Assembly: GCA_964457945.1 (NCBI GenBank)
Contig: CAYWFX010000007.1
Location: 31,761 to 95,760, forward strand
Source: PHAA01 sp964457945
GTDB taxonomy: Bacteria > Bacillota > Syntrophomonadia > Syntrophomonadales > Syntrophomonadaceae
Reading direction: 5' to 3'
DNA length: 64,000 nt
The notes under the pieces were generated by a model. The model worked only from the letters and a program-made list of their open reading frames with translations. It searched no databases and was not told the DNA's origin. The position numbers and the translations under genes were made by a program. This document shows positions 1-9,279 of this stretch, piece after piece. Each line of letters opens with the position of its first letter. Positions within the stretch are counted from its first letter, which is position 1.

Positions 1-1
1 T

Positions 2-1918
2 GATCTGGAGGAACCCGAACGGCCTAATCTGCTGATCATGAGAGTTGTCTGGGAATATTTTAACGGTAATGGCTGGATGAAGCTGTTTGATGGCTCCCAA
101 TATGAGGATATCTTCCTGCACGTATCAGAGCGAACCATTATCAAGTTCAAATGCCCGGATGATATAGAGGCCAGTATGACCCACGATCAGATGAATTACT
201 GGATAAGGGCCAAGGTTGTAAGTATCCACAATATCTATGCTCCTAATGGAGTTTACCATGCACCCAGGCTGGAGAATTTAGAACTTAGTTATGAGTATGG
301 TGATGATAGTCTGCTGCCGACATCCTTCTTCAGTTTAAACAACCTGGAATACCATGACCAGGGTAAAATAATCAAGCAAGAAGATTTTATGGCGCACCCT
401 CTGCTTGACCTGGATTTATCTTACCCAGCTATGTATCTGGGATTCGAACAGCCTCTCCGTAAAGGTCCCCTGGGCTTGTTCTTCTCACTGCGGGAACAAA
501 GCTATGATCCGGACGATGCCCCGACTCTGGAATGGGAGTATTCAACCCGGAATGCGTTGGGAGGAAAGTGGGGCAGACTGGATACGGTTGATCATACCAA
601 TAACCTTAGCGGCAGTGGGTTACTTGTTTTTGGCGCACCCCCTGACTTATCACGGATGACAATGTTCGGACGAGAACTCTACTGGGTCAGAGCAGTTAAT
701 TATGACGGCAAATTTGATCGAACTGAGAATCGTCCTGTTTTACCGGTAGCCAAGGGTCTGTTCATGAATACTACCCGGGTTATTCAGCAAGAAAGCGCAT
801 TTAGCGAGATGCTAGCCAATCCCACTGGAGAAGGCCATCTTTGTCATGATCTACCCCGTACTCCGATTGTCTCAGCAGAAATATGGGTGGAGGAGTCTAG
901 CCAGCTTAATGAAGAGGAGAAGCAAGATTTACTGCGTGACAAGACTCTTAACCTGAGGGAAATGCGAGACGAATGGGGTAATATTCGTGAGCTCTGGATA
1001 AAATGGCAGCGGGTGGGGGATCTTGGCTTATCTGAAAGAGGTGACCGCCACTATACCATTGATACCTCTTCAGGAAGGGTTTGTTTTGGGGATAGCGTGC
1101 ACGGAAGAATTCCGCCCCGCTCTAATATCAATAATATTGAAATAAACTACCGGATAGGCGGCGGCAGCAGTGGAAACGTCGGTGCTAAGGAAATTAACCG
1201 TTTGCGTAATTCCCTGCCCTTTATTAATGGGGTGTTTAATCCCGAGGCAGCCTGTGGAGGCTGCGATCGGGAGAGCTTCGATGAAGCCCTGCACCGGGGA
1301 CCACAAACATTAAAGCATAATGGACGGGCAGTGACTGCCTCAGATTTTGAAACCATGGCGCGGGAAGTATCTAGAAATGTAGCCCGGGTAAAATGCCTGT
1401 CCAATACTAACTGGCGGGGTGAAAGAGAAAGCGGCTGCATTACTATGGTGGTTTTACCGCGTGGGGGGGTCCAGGCTTCGTTGACTTTTCCTGCTTTGAG
1501 GCAGGAGGTAGAAAGATATCTTTACCAGAGAACCAGCGGCAACCTCTTACATCCAGGCAAGATGCAGGTTATTGAGCCCTTGTATCTGGAGATATCAGTT
1601 ATGGCAGTACTGGTTGCTGATAGTATAGATAATATGGCTTTGGTGGAAACAGAAGCTCTGGAAAAATTAAGGGAGTTTCTGCAGCCCGAGTTATACGATA
1701 GATATGAACAAGGATGGAATATAGGGGAATACCCGCATATATCAGTACTTTATACGTTATTAAAATCAATCAACGGGGTCAATTATATTGAGAGTGTCTC
1801 CATGATTGTACACAAGCTGGTTAATGAAGAGAGGATTGAGATAGATCCCAATCAGCTTGGAACCATATCTCATGGTTTCATTCTAAATGGCGGGCACCAG
1901 ATTAAGGTGAAAGCCTAG
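2..1918 (+). CDS. Putative baseplate assembly protein, J-like, 5' truncated by window edge
   Basis: The reading frame is open to the first bases of the window, so the true start lies upstream; the ATG at 38 is internal. The visible part begins with a W-E-Y-x-N-G-x-G-W block, typical of the middle of TIGR02243-type putative baseplate assembly proteins, and ends with a J-like C-terminal half (around residues 390-600: GGGSSGN, then an AVTASDFETMAREV motif and the LxP-G mid-segment). Family knowledge: these proteins form wedges of contractile tail baseplates. A second homologue follows 47 bp downstream on the same strand, the paired arrangement common in phage-tail-like injection systems. The family is confident; the exact wedge position is inference. 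Confidence 0.85.
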   Translation, partial: DLEEPERPNLLIMRVVWEYFNGNGWMKLFDGSQYEDIFLHVSERTIIKFKCPDDIEASMTHDQMNYWIRAKVVSIHNIYAPNGVYHAPRLENLELSYEYGDDSLLPTSFFSLNNLEYHDQGKIIKQEDFMAHPLLDLDLSYPAMYLGFEQPLRKGPLGLFFSLREQSYDPDDAPTLEWEYSTRNALGGKWGRLDTVDHTNNLSGSGLLVFGAPPDLSRMTMFGRELYWVRAVNYDGKFDRTENRPVLPVAKGLFMNTTRVIQQESAFSEMLANPTGEGHLCHDLPRTPIVSAEIWVEESSQLNEEEKQDLLRDKTLNLREMRDEWGNIRELWIKWQRVGDLGLSERGDRHYTIDTSSGRVCFGDSVHGRIPPRSNINNIEINYRIGGGSSGNVGAKEINRLRNSLPFINGVFNPEAACGGCDRESFDEALHRGPQTLKHNGRAVTASDFETMAREVSRNVARVKCLSNTNWRGERESGCITMVVLPRGGVQASLTFPALRQEVERYLYQRTSGNLLHPGKMQVIEPLYLEISVMAVLVADSIDNMALVETEALEKLREFLQPELYDRYEQGWNIGEYPHISVLYTLLKSINGVNYIESVSMIVHKLVNEERIEIDPNQLGTISHGFILNGGHQIKVKA

Positions 1919-1965
1919 TACCCTGTTAGCAGGGTACAGAACTAAGTTGTCAGGAGGTAGGCCCA

Positions 1966-4203
1966 ATGTTGCCTTTACCGGAACTAGATGATCAGGATTT
2001 CCAGCAGATAGTAGACGACGCACGAAAAATGATACCCCAACTATTCCCCGGGTGGACTGATGAGAACTACCATGATCCGGGTATCACTTTAATCGAACTA
2101 CTGGCTTGGTTAACTGAGATGCAGCAGTTTTACCTCAACCGGATTACTCGTAAGAATGAATTGAAGTTCCTCAATCTTATGGGTATAAAGCTGCGCAGCG
2201 CTCTCCCGGCCAGAACTGACGTTACCTTTAGCGCTGTGCCTAAAATGATGTCAATTCCTGCAGCTAGCAGACTGGCAGCAGGTGATCAGATATTTGAGAC
2301 TACTGAACCACTTTATCTGCTCCCTGCCCAAATAGATAAAATTCTAGTTTATTCGGAGAAGGACTACCGGGAATTTACATCATTTAATGAAACTAGGGGT
2401 CTCTACTATTATGCTTTTGGCCGGGACGCTAGAAAGAATAACAAGTTACTGATAGGTCTGGATCAGAACTTACCTGCCGGAGTGGAGTTGTCCCTGGCCC
2501 TGCATCTTTATGAGGACTATCCTGTAAAGCCAGGACCAGCGGGGGAATACGAGGCTGAAATAATTCCGCCTGCCCGGGTTGCATGGAAATACTATGGTCG
2601 GGAAGGTGAAGAAAGCGTCTGGAGACCGCTTACAATCCTGCTCGATGAAAGCGCGCACTTTACTAAGAGCGGCAGTATCAAGTTTTTGCTGCCTGACGCG
2701 ATGGAAGCAACCAGGATCAGCCCGGCTTTGGACCGCCAGAGATTTTGGATCGCCTGCTTCCTGGAAGATGACGTATATGAACTCCCTCCTCGTGTAGAAG
2801 ACATCTGTCTGAATACTGTATCGGTAGTACAACAGTCTACTTTAAGTGAGATACACGATTTTTCCAGCAGCGGAGAAAGCAGCATGCAATTTAAGCTTGC
2901 CAGCAGTATTGCACTGTATGGATGCAATCAAGTTCAAATAAAGGATGAAAATGGAGACTGGATATTCTGGAAGGAAGTTGCAGATATTTCCATGTGTGAA
3001 GCAGGAGAAAGAAAATTCAGCCTTAAGCGAAACGAGGGCCAGGAGATAATTATTGAGTTCGGTGATGGACAGCGGGGGATGATACCTCCGCCCGGCAGCA
3101 ACAATATCCGCTTAATATCGTTTCAGCCCAGTTTTAACGAACAACGCTGGTTGGGACCAAGTAATGGATTACCCGGACAGTCATTCGAATTACCCGTACA
3201 TCCTCTCCTGGACCTGGAATTTCGGCTGCAGGTAGGGAAAAGATCTAATGCTGCTCAGGAAATGGTGTGGCAGGACTGGCAGGCAGTTGATGATTTTATC
3301 GCTTCTGGACCTTCTGACCGCCATTATGTGCTGGAGGAAGAGCCGGGGGTAATATACTTTGGCAACCATGAAAATGGAATCATCCCCGAGCGAGAGGAAC
3401 AAGCCAACCTATTGCTTATAGGCTACCGAACCGGTGGTGGTATAAAGGGTAATGTCAAAGACTACGAGATAAACCGGATCCTTGAAGATGAGCCACTGCT
3501 AAAAACGCTGCAGGTAGCCAATCACAGATCCGCCTATGGTGGTAGTCCTAAAGAAACTATAATTGAGGCTCGCAAGCGATTGAAATCTGAACGCAGAAGA
3601 CCCGAGCGCGCCGTTACTGCTGCCGATTATGAGGCATTGGCATTGCTTACTCCTGGACTCAGGGTAGCCCGGGTAAAAGCAGTTTCGCTCTACCGGCCGG
3701 GGATGAGAAATTATCCTGATAGGCAAGCCCAGGCGCAGGTAACGGTAGCCGTAATGCCATATAGTGAAGTCCTTACCCCGGTTCCCAGTCCTGGTTTTCG
3801 AGAAACAGTATATCGGCACCTTAATCGCCATCGCTTGCTCAGTACTGAAATACACGTAGTCTCGCCGGACTATGTAAGAATTAATGTATATGCAGCGGTT
3901 GTTGTTGCTCCGGGAACAGTCCGGGCGGAGGAAAGAATTACCCGAGAACTGGACCAATTTTTACAGCCCTTGGATCGCGATGATTTGAGTCGAGGCTGGC
4001 CTTTTGGACGTACAGTTTACCGGGGTGATATTTACGAAGTAATTAATCGGGTTCAAGGGGTGGAATATGTAAAGGACTTATGGATTAGCGCGGAAGGTAA
4101 CAAGCTGCGCAGGGAGCTTAGCGGAGATGTTGAACTCCCCCCCTGTGGACTGGTTTACCCGGGTGATCATGAAATTGAGATAATCAACCGTCATGACCTG
4201 TGA
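1966..4203 (+). CDS. Putative baseplate assembly protein, J-like (second copy)
   Basis: 745 residues. The start ATG is preceded by AGGAGGT at about 1951. The N-terminus (PELDDQDFQQIVDDARKMIP, then a W-T-D-x-N-x-x-D-P-G-I-T-L-I-E-L block) is the hallmark of TIGR02243 baseplate assembly proteins. The C-terminal half repeats the upstream gene's layout, with a GGGIKGN segment and RAVTAADYEALA near residue 545. It probably forms the baseplate wedge of a contractile tail-like machine together with its neighbours. The two paralogues share only the C-terminal layout, so they are different wedge subunits rather than a recent duplication. It ends 34 bp before the next tail gene, consistent with one operon. 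Confidence 0.9.
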   Translation: MLPLPELDDQDFQQIVDDARKMIPQLFPGWTDENYHDPGITLIELLAWLTEMQQFYLNRITRKNELKFLNLMGIKLRSALPARTDVTFSAVPKMMSIPAASRLAAGDQIFETTEPLYLLPAQIDKILVYSEKDYREFTSFNETRGLYYYAFGRDARKNNKLLIGLDQNLPAGVELSLALHLYEDYPVKPGPAGEYEAEIIPPARVAWKYYGREGEESVWRPLTILLDESAHFTKSGSIKFLLPDAMEATRISPALDRQRFWIACFLEDDVYELPPRVEDICLNTVSVVQQSTLSEIHDFSSSGESSMQFKLASSIALYGCNQVQIKDENGDWIFWKEVADISMCEAGERKFSLKRNEGQEIIIEFGDGQRGMIPPPGSNNIRLISFQPSFNEQRWLGPSNGLPGQSFELPVHPLLDLEFRLQVGKRSNAAQEMVWQDWQAVDDFIASGPSDRHYVLEEEPGVIYFGNHENGIIPEREEQANLLLIGYRTGGGIKGNVKDYEINRILEDEPLLKTLQVANHRSAYGGSPKETIIEARKRLKSERRRPERAVTAADYEALALLTPGLRVARVKAVSLYRPGMRNYPDRQAQAQVTVAVMPYSEVLTPVPSPGFRETVYRHLNRHRLLSTEIHVVSPDYVRINVYAAVVVAPGTVRAEERITRELDQFLQPLDRDDLSRGWPFGRTVYRGDIYEVINRVQGVEYVKDLWISAEGNKLRRELSGDVELPPCGLVYPGDHEIEIINRHDL

Positions 4204-4237
4204 TGGTTTCCATATATGGAGAGGGGGTGAATAACTT

Positions 4238-6334
4238 ATGTATAGTCAATTTAGCTTTTTGGCTCTAAATAAAGAATCCGACTGGGAGCGTGGCCGGGGG
4301 GAAAACCTTCTGTTAGCCGAGCAAGGAATTAGCCTGATGAAGGATCAAAAATATGCCTTATACCGTACTATCTTACAGACTGAGACAGGCATAGTGGAGC
4401 CAATAACGAATATAGGAAGCGGATCATTCGGCCTGGTATATTTGTTGGACCGACTTGGGAATCTCTGGACCTATGACTATATTAATTGCCAGACTACCCT
4501 GCTGTTAAAGGAGGGACATGGCTTATTCAGCGGTGAGGCTCTTCTGGCGGCAGCCAAAAACACCCTATTCCTGGTGGAATCTGACCCAGCTGCAATTATT
4601 GCTATATCAGCAGCTAACGGCCAGATTCTATGGACCAAGAGCGAGTTCTATGGTGGGTCTCCCCTGGCTGTAGTGGTCAGTGCCAGCGATCACCTATTGG
4701 TGGTAACGTGCAGTAATAGGTCCCTTTCTTACCAAGCGGATAAGGGTGATGACTTCGCTACAATTCAAATGGCAATACTGCAAGTTACTCCCGATGGTCA
4801 GATTAGGGTTCTTGCATCACCGCTATCTTTGGCTCTAGAGAAATCAGGGGAATGCCCGCAACGAGGCCGGGTAGAAATTGCATTGGGAATAGAAGAGCAG
4901 ATATATGTACTAGATACCTGCAGCGGACAGCTCTGGAGGTTTGCTCCGGATGGTAGTTTGCTGGCTAATAACCGGCTTAGTTTATCGGCCCGGGCTGTCG
5001 GTTTGGGCGTAGATAACGAAGGATCTATCTATATTGCTGATGCTCAGCAAATCGATCAAGATACTGAAGATGACCGTTCTGTCTTAATGTTCTCCGCCTC
5101 TGAATGGGAGCCGATCGGTGGTGTCGCCTATCGGGGTGTGGTAGATAACTTATGGCTCGACCCTGACAATCGGATATTTGTCTGGAATCGAAGCAATTTG
5201 TCTCTCAGCATCCTGGAGAGGCAGGAAAACATTAGACTTGATTCTAATGGAACTCCCCGCGGTGTTTTCGTTTTTCCGGTACTGGACAGTATGGCTCTGG
5301 AAATGGAGTGGCACAGGTTTACACTGGATGCCGACATTCCCGATGATACGCAGATCAGGCTCAACTATTTTGCCAGCGACAGTAAAGAGCTGGTTATACA
5401 GGATCATTTAATCAATATGGAAGTGTACTTACAGGATAGGACTGCCTCATTAGCTGAAGGACTGGGTTATATGAACTTTCTATGGAAGAAGGAGCTGGTT
5501 AACCCCAGAGATGCTCTCCTGCAGGGAGCAAAGGGACGCTTCCTCTGGCTAAAAATAGAACTGGTCGGAAGTGAAACCAGGACCCCGCTCTTAAGGAGTG
5601 TTAGAATATATTTCCCCCGTATGTCACTGTTAAGTTACCTTCCAGCCGTATACCACGAGTCCGGGAGCAGCCGGGATTTTCTGGAACGCTTCTTATCCCT
5701 GCCAGGCACATTACTACAGGACATGGAAGAACAAATAGACCGCTTGGATAGAATATTTGATCCAGAAGTGGTGTCTGGGCCCTTTTTAAGCTGGTTGGCA
5801 GGTTGGTTAGGAATAAGTGCTGATGAGAACTGGAGTGAAGAACAGCTCCGGCGTCTGCTTATTAATGCTCCTTTCCTTTTTAGAAAAAGGGGTACCCGGG
5901 CAGGCATGGAAGACATCATTGAAATCTATACCGGAGAAAAACCCATAATAGTCGAGTATTTCCAGTATAAATACCTGCAGGAAACAATTGAGATAAAAAA
6001 AATTATGTCCCAGCTTTATGGTCAGGATCCGTACGGTTTTGCAGTAATGGTCAAACAGGAAATGGTACCGACAGCAGCACAGGTTGGTGCCCTGCAAAGA
6101 ATTATTGATGAAGAAAAGCCGGCTTTTACGGATGCCAGACTAGTTATATTACAACCGTGGATTTATATGGATATGCATTCTTACCTGGGTATCAATACCT
6201 ATCTGTCGGAATTATCTTTGCTTCGACTGGACAATAAATCTTCAGTGCCATTCAGTTCAGTAATCATTGATATGGAACGGGATAATCAGCTTGATACCCA
6301 TAGCCGTATGGAACTCGATGCACATTTGCTATAG
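4238..6334 (+). CDS. Phage-tail-like protein: beta-propeller N-terminus plus TIGR02242/P2-gpI-like C-terminus
   Basis: 698 residues, ATG start behind GAGAGGGGGTG. Residues about 60-340 contain repeated blade-like segments (LDRLGNLWTYD, DNEGSIYIAD, DPDNRIFVW) that resemble NHL or PQQ-type propellers. Residues about 465-580 contain LSYLPAVYHE, a run of acidic linker residues, FLSWLAGWLGI, and RKRGTRAGMEDIIEIYTGE, which match the tail-protein domain TIGR02242 found next to J-like baseplate genes. The propeller may decorate the baseplate or bind a partner; that is inference. The C-terminus ends in a short Met/Asp-rich tail. Confidence 0.85.
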   Translation: MYSQFSFLALNKESDWERGRGENLLLAEQGISLMKDQKYALYRTILQTETGIVEPITNIGSGSFGLVYLLDRLGNLWTYDYINCQTTLLLKEGHGLFSGEALLAAAKNTLFLVESDPAAIIAISAANGQILWTKSEFYGGSPLAVVVSASDHLLVVTCSNRSLSYQADKGDDFATIQMAILQVTPDGQIRVLASPLSLALEKSGECPQRGRVEIALGIEEQIYVLDTCSGQLWRFAPDGSLLANNRLSLSARAVGLGVDNEGSIYIADAQQIDQDTEDDRSVLMFSASEWEPIGGVAYRGVVDNLWLDPDNRIFVWNRSNLSLSILERQENIRLDSNGTPRGVFVFPVLDSMALEMEWHRFTLDADIPDDTQIRLNYFASDSKELVIQDHLINMEVYLQDRTASLAEGLGYMNFLWKKELVNPRDALLQGAKGRFLWLKIELVGSETRTPLLRSVRIYFPRMSLLSYLPAVYHESGSSRDFLERFLSLPGTLLQDMEEQIDRLDRIFDPEVVSGPFLSWLAGWLGISADENWSEEQLRRLLINAPFLFRKRGTRAGMEDIIEIYTGEKPIIVEYFQYKYLQETIEIKKIMSQLYGQDPYGFAVMVKQEMVPTAAQVGALQRIIDEEKPAFTDARLVILQPWIYMDMHSYLGINTYLSELSLLRLDNKSSVPFSSVIIDMERDNQLDTHSRMELDAHLL

Positions 6335-6468
6335 ATGAGCAAAGCTTAGTGAAGACTGTTTACAGCGAAAGGGTAGGTGGTTGGCCAACGTTTTAAGGAT
6401 ACGGGCTCAGGGGGAATGTAATCTAGCTTTTGGGCCGTTTACTACATTACGAAGGAGGAGGGTAAAAA

Positions 6469-8028
6469 GTGAAAAATCCCAGGTATTATCCCCACGAGAG
6501 GAACCGCTATTTTTATGGCAAGTTACTTACGGTAAGAGATTTTGAATCTGAACAAAAATACTGTAATGATAAACGGCGTATGGGAAACCGTGTGCTGCAT
6601 GGTGCTGGTGTTGTATGCGGACTGCAAGTGGTTGCTGTCGATGATAAGACCATCTCAGTAGAAACTGGAATGGCCATTGATTACTCAGGACGAGAAATAG
6701 TTGTAGCCTCGCCTGTGACCCAAAAATTATCGATGATAGATGGCTTTGGTAATAATGATTACGCCAAAAATATTTACCTATGTATTGAATATGATGAAAG
6801 AGGTAAAGAGCCGGTATATTCAGTAGCTAGTTCCTCGACCCGTGCGGAAGAGGTGGGAGAGCATAATCGAATGCAGGAAATTTATCATCTGTCTATTCGT
6901 GAAGATGCTCCAGATCCGGCTAATTTTGGTTTTTCCAGGCTTTTTGAGAATACAACCTTGCTTTACAGTGACGATCAATTGCGCGTCTGGCAAAGATGCC
7001 CGAACTATGTAAACCCCAATGATCTATTTGAGATTACATTGCTTGTCGAGAAAACCCTTCAGGTGCCGCGGGTTACAGTGGAATATGAACTTAGCGGCGG
7101 ATACATATATGGGGCGGATGGTGAGCCAGGGGGCAAGATTTATTTCCAGGAGCCTGAGCATGAACGGGAGAGCAGCTATGAAGTGAGTTTCACCTTCCGG
7201 GCTGGAGCCACTGCCGGTATGGTAGACAATGTGCTTATGAAACAAGGCCGAATGAGAATTCAACTAGGCGAAAGAGTATTGGAACCTGAAGCCGATTGCA
7301 GCCAGGTATTGCAGATCGTAGCTGAACCGGTGAGAGAACGCATTTTGCAGGATTACCTTAATTTAAGCTTGGATCAGTATCTGGATAAGGAAGATCAGGC
7401 GATATATCTGGCTCGTATTAGTATTATGCAAATAGGTCCCAGTTTTATGATTGAGAAGGTAGAACAGCTTCCTTTTAAAGAGTATGCCTATAACCTATCC
7501 GATCTGTATAAACTTGGTGTTCTGGGTCAGGGTAGAGCCCAGGGACCTTATCTAACCAAGGCTTCGGCTTACTTCACGGAAGCAGAGGAAGAGCCACGGC
7601 TTGATGTCAGGTACCAGCCCGATAAAAATCAATTTGATTTTGATTTAGGGATTCCCCGACCCCGGGTAATTGCTGGGGCCGATAGTACCGGGGTGGTGGA
7701 GTTTGAACTGGAGGTGACACCCAGAGCTGCAAAAAGCTATTTTTCGGATGAAATAGATCATGGTCTCGGTACGGGGCTAGTTCATATAATAACTGGAGTG
7801 GAAGAGAGCACCGAAGAGGAGGTGCTGCGGTCACCTCAACATTGTGAGCAGATTTTTTTCGGTGACTATGATATTTTTCAGAAAAGTGAATATGAATCAA
7901 TGGCACCGCGTATGGATATAGGAACGGTGCTATATCCGGAAAGGGGTAGTTTCCGCATAGGAATTCGCTGCCAAACCCCTAGTGTCACCAAGGTCAGAAT
8001 CCGTTGGTGGGTATACAAGAAAGCCTGA
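6469..8028 (+). CDS. Conserved injection-system-associated protein of unknown function
   Basis: 519 residues with a GTG start behind GAAGGAGGAGGG. The N-terminus has an R-N-R-Y-F-Y-G-K-L-L-T-V-R-D-F segment and then GAGVVCGLQV; I have seen this signature in uncharacterised proteins encoded beside TIGR02242/TIGR02243 tail genes. No enzymatic motif is visible. The long middle is rich in beta-type sequence. It is the last gene of the tail block, with 134 bp of non-coding sequence before it, and the next gene follows immediately after its stop. It is probably a structural or fibre-like accessory of the tail machine, but that rests on context. Confidence 0.7.
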   Translation: MKNPRYYPHERNRYFYGKLLTVRDFESEQKYCNDKRRMGNRVLHGAGVVCGLQVVAVDDKTISVETGMAIDYSGREIVVASPVTQKLSMIDGFGNNDYAKNIYLCIEYDERGKEPVYSVASSSTRAEEVGEHNRMQEIYHLSIREDAPDPANFGFSRLFENTTLLYSDDQLRVWQRCPNYVNPNDLFEITLLVEKTLQVPRVTVEYELSGGYIYGADGEPGGKIYFQEPEHERESSYEVSFTFRAGATAGMVDNVLMKQGRMRIQLGERVLEPEADCSQVLQIVAEPVRERILQDYLNLSLDQYLDKEDQAIYLARISIMQIGPSFMIEKVEQLPFKEYAYNLSDLYKLGVLGQGRAQGPYLTKASAYFTEAEEEPRLDVRYQPDKNQFDFDLGIPRPRVIAGADSTGVVEFELEVTPRAAKSYFSDEIDHGLGTGLVHIITGVEESTEEEVLRSPQHCEQIFFGDYDIFQKSEYESMAPRMDIGTVLYPERGSFRIGIRCQTPSVTKVRIRWWVYKKA

Positions 8029-8042
8029 AAGGTGGCTATAAG

Positions 8043-9203
8043 ATGAGGTTTTTTATAAGAATTGCTACATGTACCATACTGATCATGTCCTTGTTGCTGT
8101 TACCTAAGCCATTGAGTGCCGTCAACGGGGTAAATGAGCAGCCGACTAAGGAGAATCAGCAAATAACAAGGAAATATCGTATAGCCTACTGTGAGACCGA
8201 GCCCTGGTTAAATTATGCTGGTACCTTGTATGGCTTGATCAAGGGTTTGGAAAGTGCGGGATGGGTCACTAATTCCAGTGGCTTGGTTTACCGGGAGGGG
8301 CAAATGGATACCGTGGCTATGTGGGAATGGCTTTCCAAACAGGAGATATCTCCTTACTTGGAGTTTGTCAAAGATGGCCACTATACCCTGAGTACCATGA
8401 GTGACACGGAAAAGCAAGCTATGCTTTCGCGCCTGGCTCAGCAAAAAGATATAGATCTGGTAATAGCCATGGGGACTTCGGCCGGAGTATTACTAGCCAA
8501 TGACAAGCATTCAGTTCCGGTAATGGTTTTTTCTACCAGTAATGCAGTCCGTTCCGGGATTATAAAATCCGAACAGGATTCCGGCAGTAATCATATATGG
8601 GCTCACATGGATGCCAAGATATACAAACGGCAGATGAACGTCTTTTATGATCTCTTTCAATTCAAGCGTATGGGAATGGTCTATGAGAATTCATCTCAAG
8701 GTCGGATTTATGCTGCAGTAGATGATGCGGTTGACCTGTCCAAAGAGATGGGATTTGATGTTGTATCAATGCCGATAGTAGAGCCAGTAAACAAAGATGA
8801 CAAAGAAAGATATTATCGTGATCTGCTGGCTATACACCGTCAATTGGCAGAAAAAGTAGATGCCATGTACTTGACTATGGCCCCTATCGATCCTGCTAGA
8901 TTAACCGAATTACTGAAACCGTTTTATGATAAGAACATTCCGGTGTTTTCTCAACTGGGAACCGAAGAAGTCGTGGCAGGAGCTTTAATCAGCGTGGCTC
9001 GGGCAGATTTTAGCGGGGTAGGAAAGTTCGGTGCAGATAATATGATTAAGATTCTGCAGGGTAACTCACCCCAAAAACTACCCCAGGTTTTTGCAAACGT
9101 ACCTCATATAGCTTTAAATATGGAGGTCGCCAGGAAGATAGGATACCAGCCACCATTCGAAATACTACTGGTAGCAGATGAAATTTACCAGTCGATCAAG
9201 TGA
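8043..9203 (+). CDS. Secreted ABC-type substrate-binding protein (ABC_sub_bind-like)
   Basis: 386 residues from ATG 8043, chosen over an upstream in-frame TTG at 8004 that would overlap the previous gene, because AAAGGTGG lies directly before 8043. Residues 1-25 form a signal peptide (RFFIRIATCTILIMSLLLL, then an A-V-N cleavage region). The mature protein has the two-lobed periplasmic-binding fold pattern: KYRIAYCETEPW, DIDLVIAMGTSAGV, KRMGMVYENSSQGR and DKNIPVFSQLG. There is no permease or ATPase beside it. The next gene is a sensor-MFS fusion, so it may present a ligand to that protein's extracytoplasmic domains; this is inference. Confidence 0.75.
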   Translation: MRFFIRIATCTILIMSLLLLPKPLSAVNGVNEQPTKENQQITRKYRIAYCETEPWLNYAGTLYGLIKGLESAGWVTNSSGLVYREGQMDTVAMWEWLSKQEISPYLEFVKDGHYTLSTMSDTEKQAMLSRLAQQKDIDLVIAMGTSAGVLLANDKHSVPVMVFSTSNAVRSGIIKSEQDSGSNHIWAHMDAKIYKRQMNVFYDLFQFKRMGMVYENSSQGRIYAAVDDAVDLSKEMGFDVVSMPIVEPVNKDDKERYYRDLLAIHRQLAEKVDAMYLTMAPIDPARLTELLKPFYDKNIPVFSQLGTEEVVAGALISVARADFSGVGKFGADNMIKILQGNSPQKLPQVFANVPHIALNMEVARKIGYQPPFEILLVADEIYQSIK

Positions 9204-9279
9204 GCGGATATGGATCAGTTATGCTGGGGCGTTATGCTTATTGGATATAAAATTGTAGAAAAAGCGGGGGAGAAGAACC

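Noticed and set aside
2..8028. Prophage interpretation of the tail genes
   Set aside because: No capsid, portal, terminase, lysis or integrase gene is present near the tail genes, and the layout fits a phage-tail-like injection system better.
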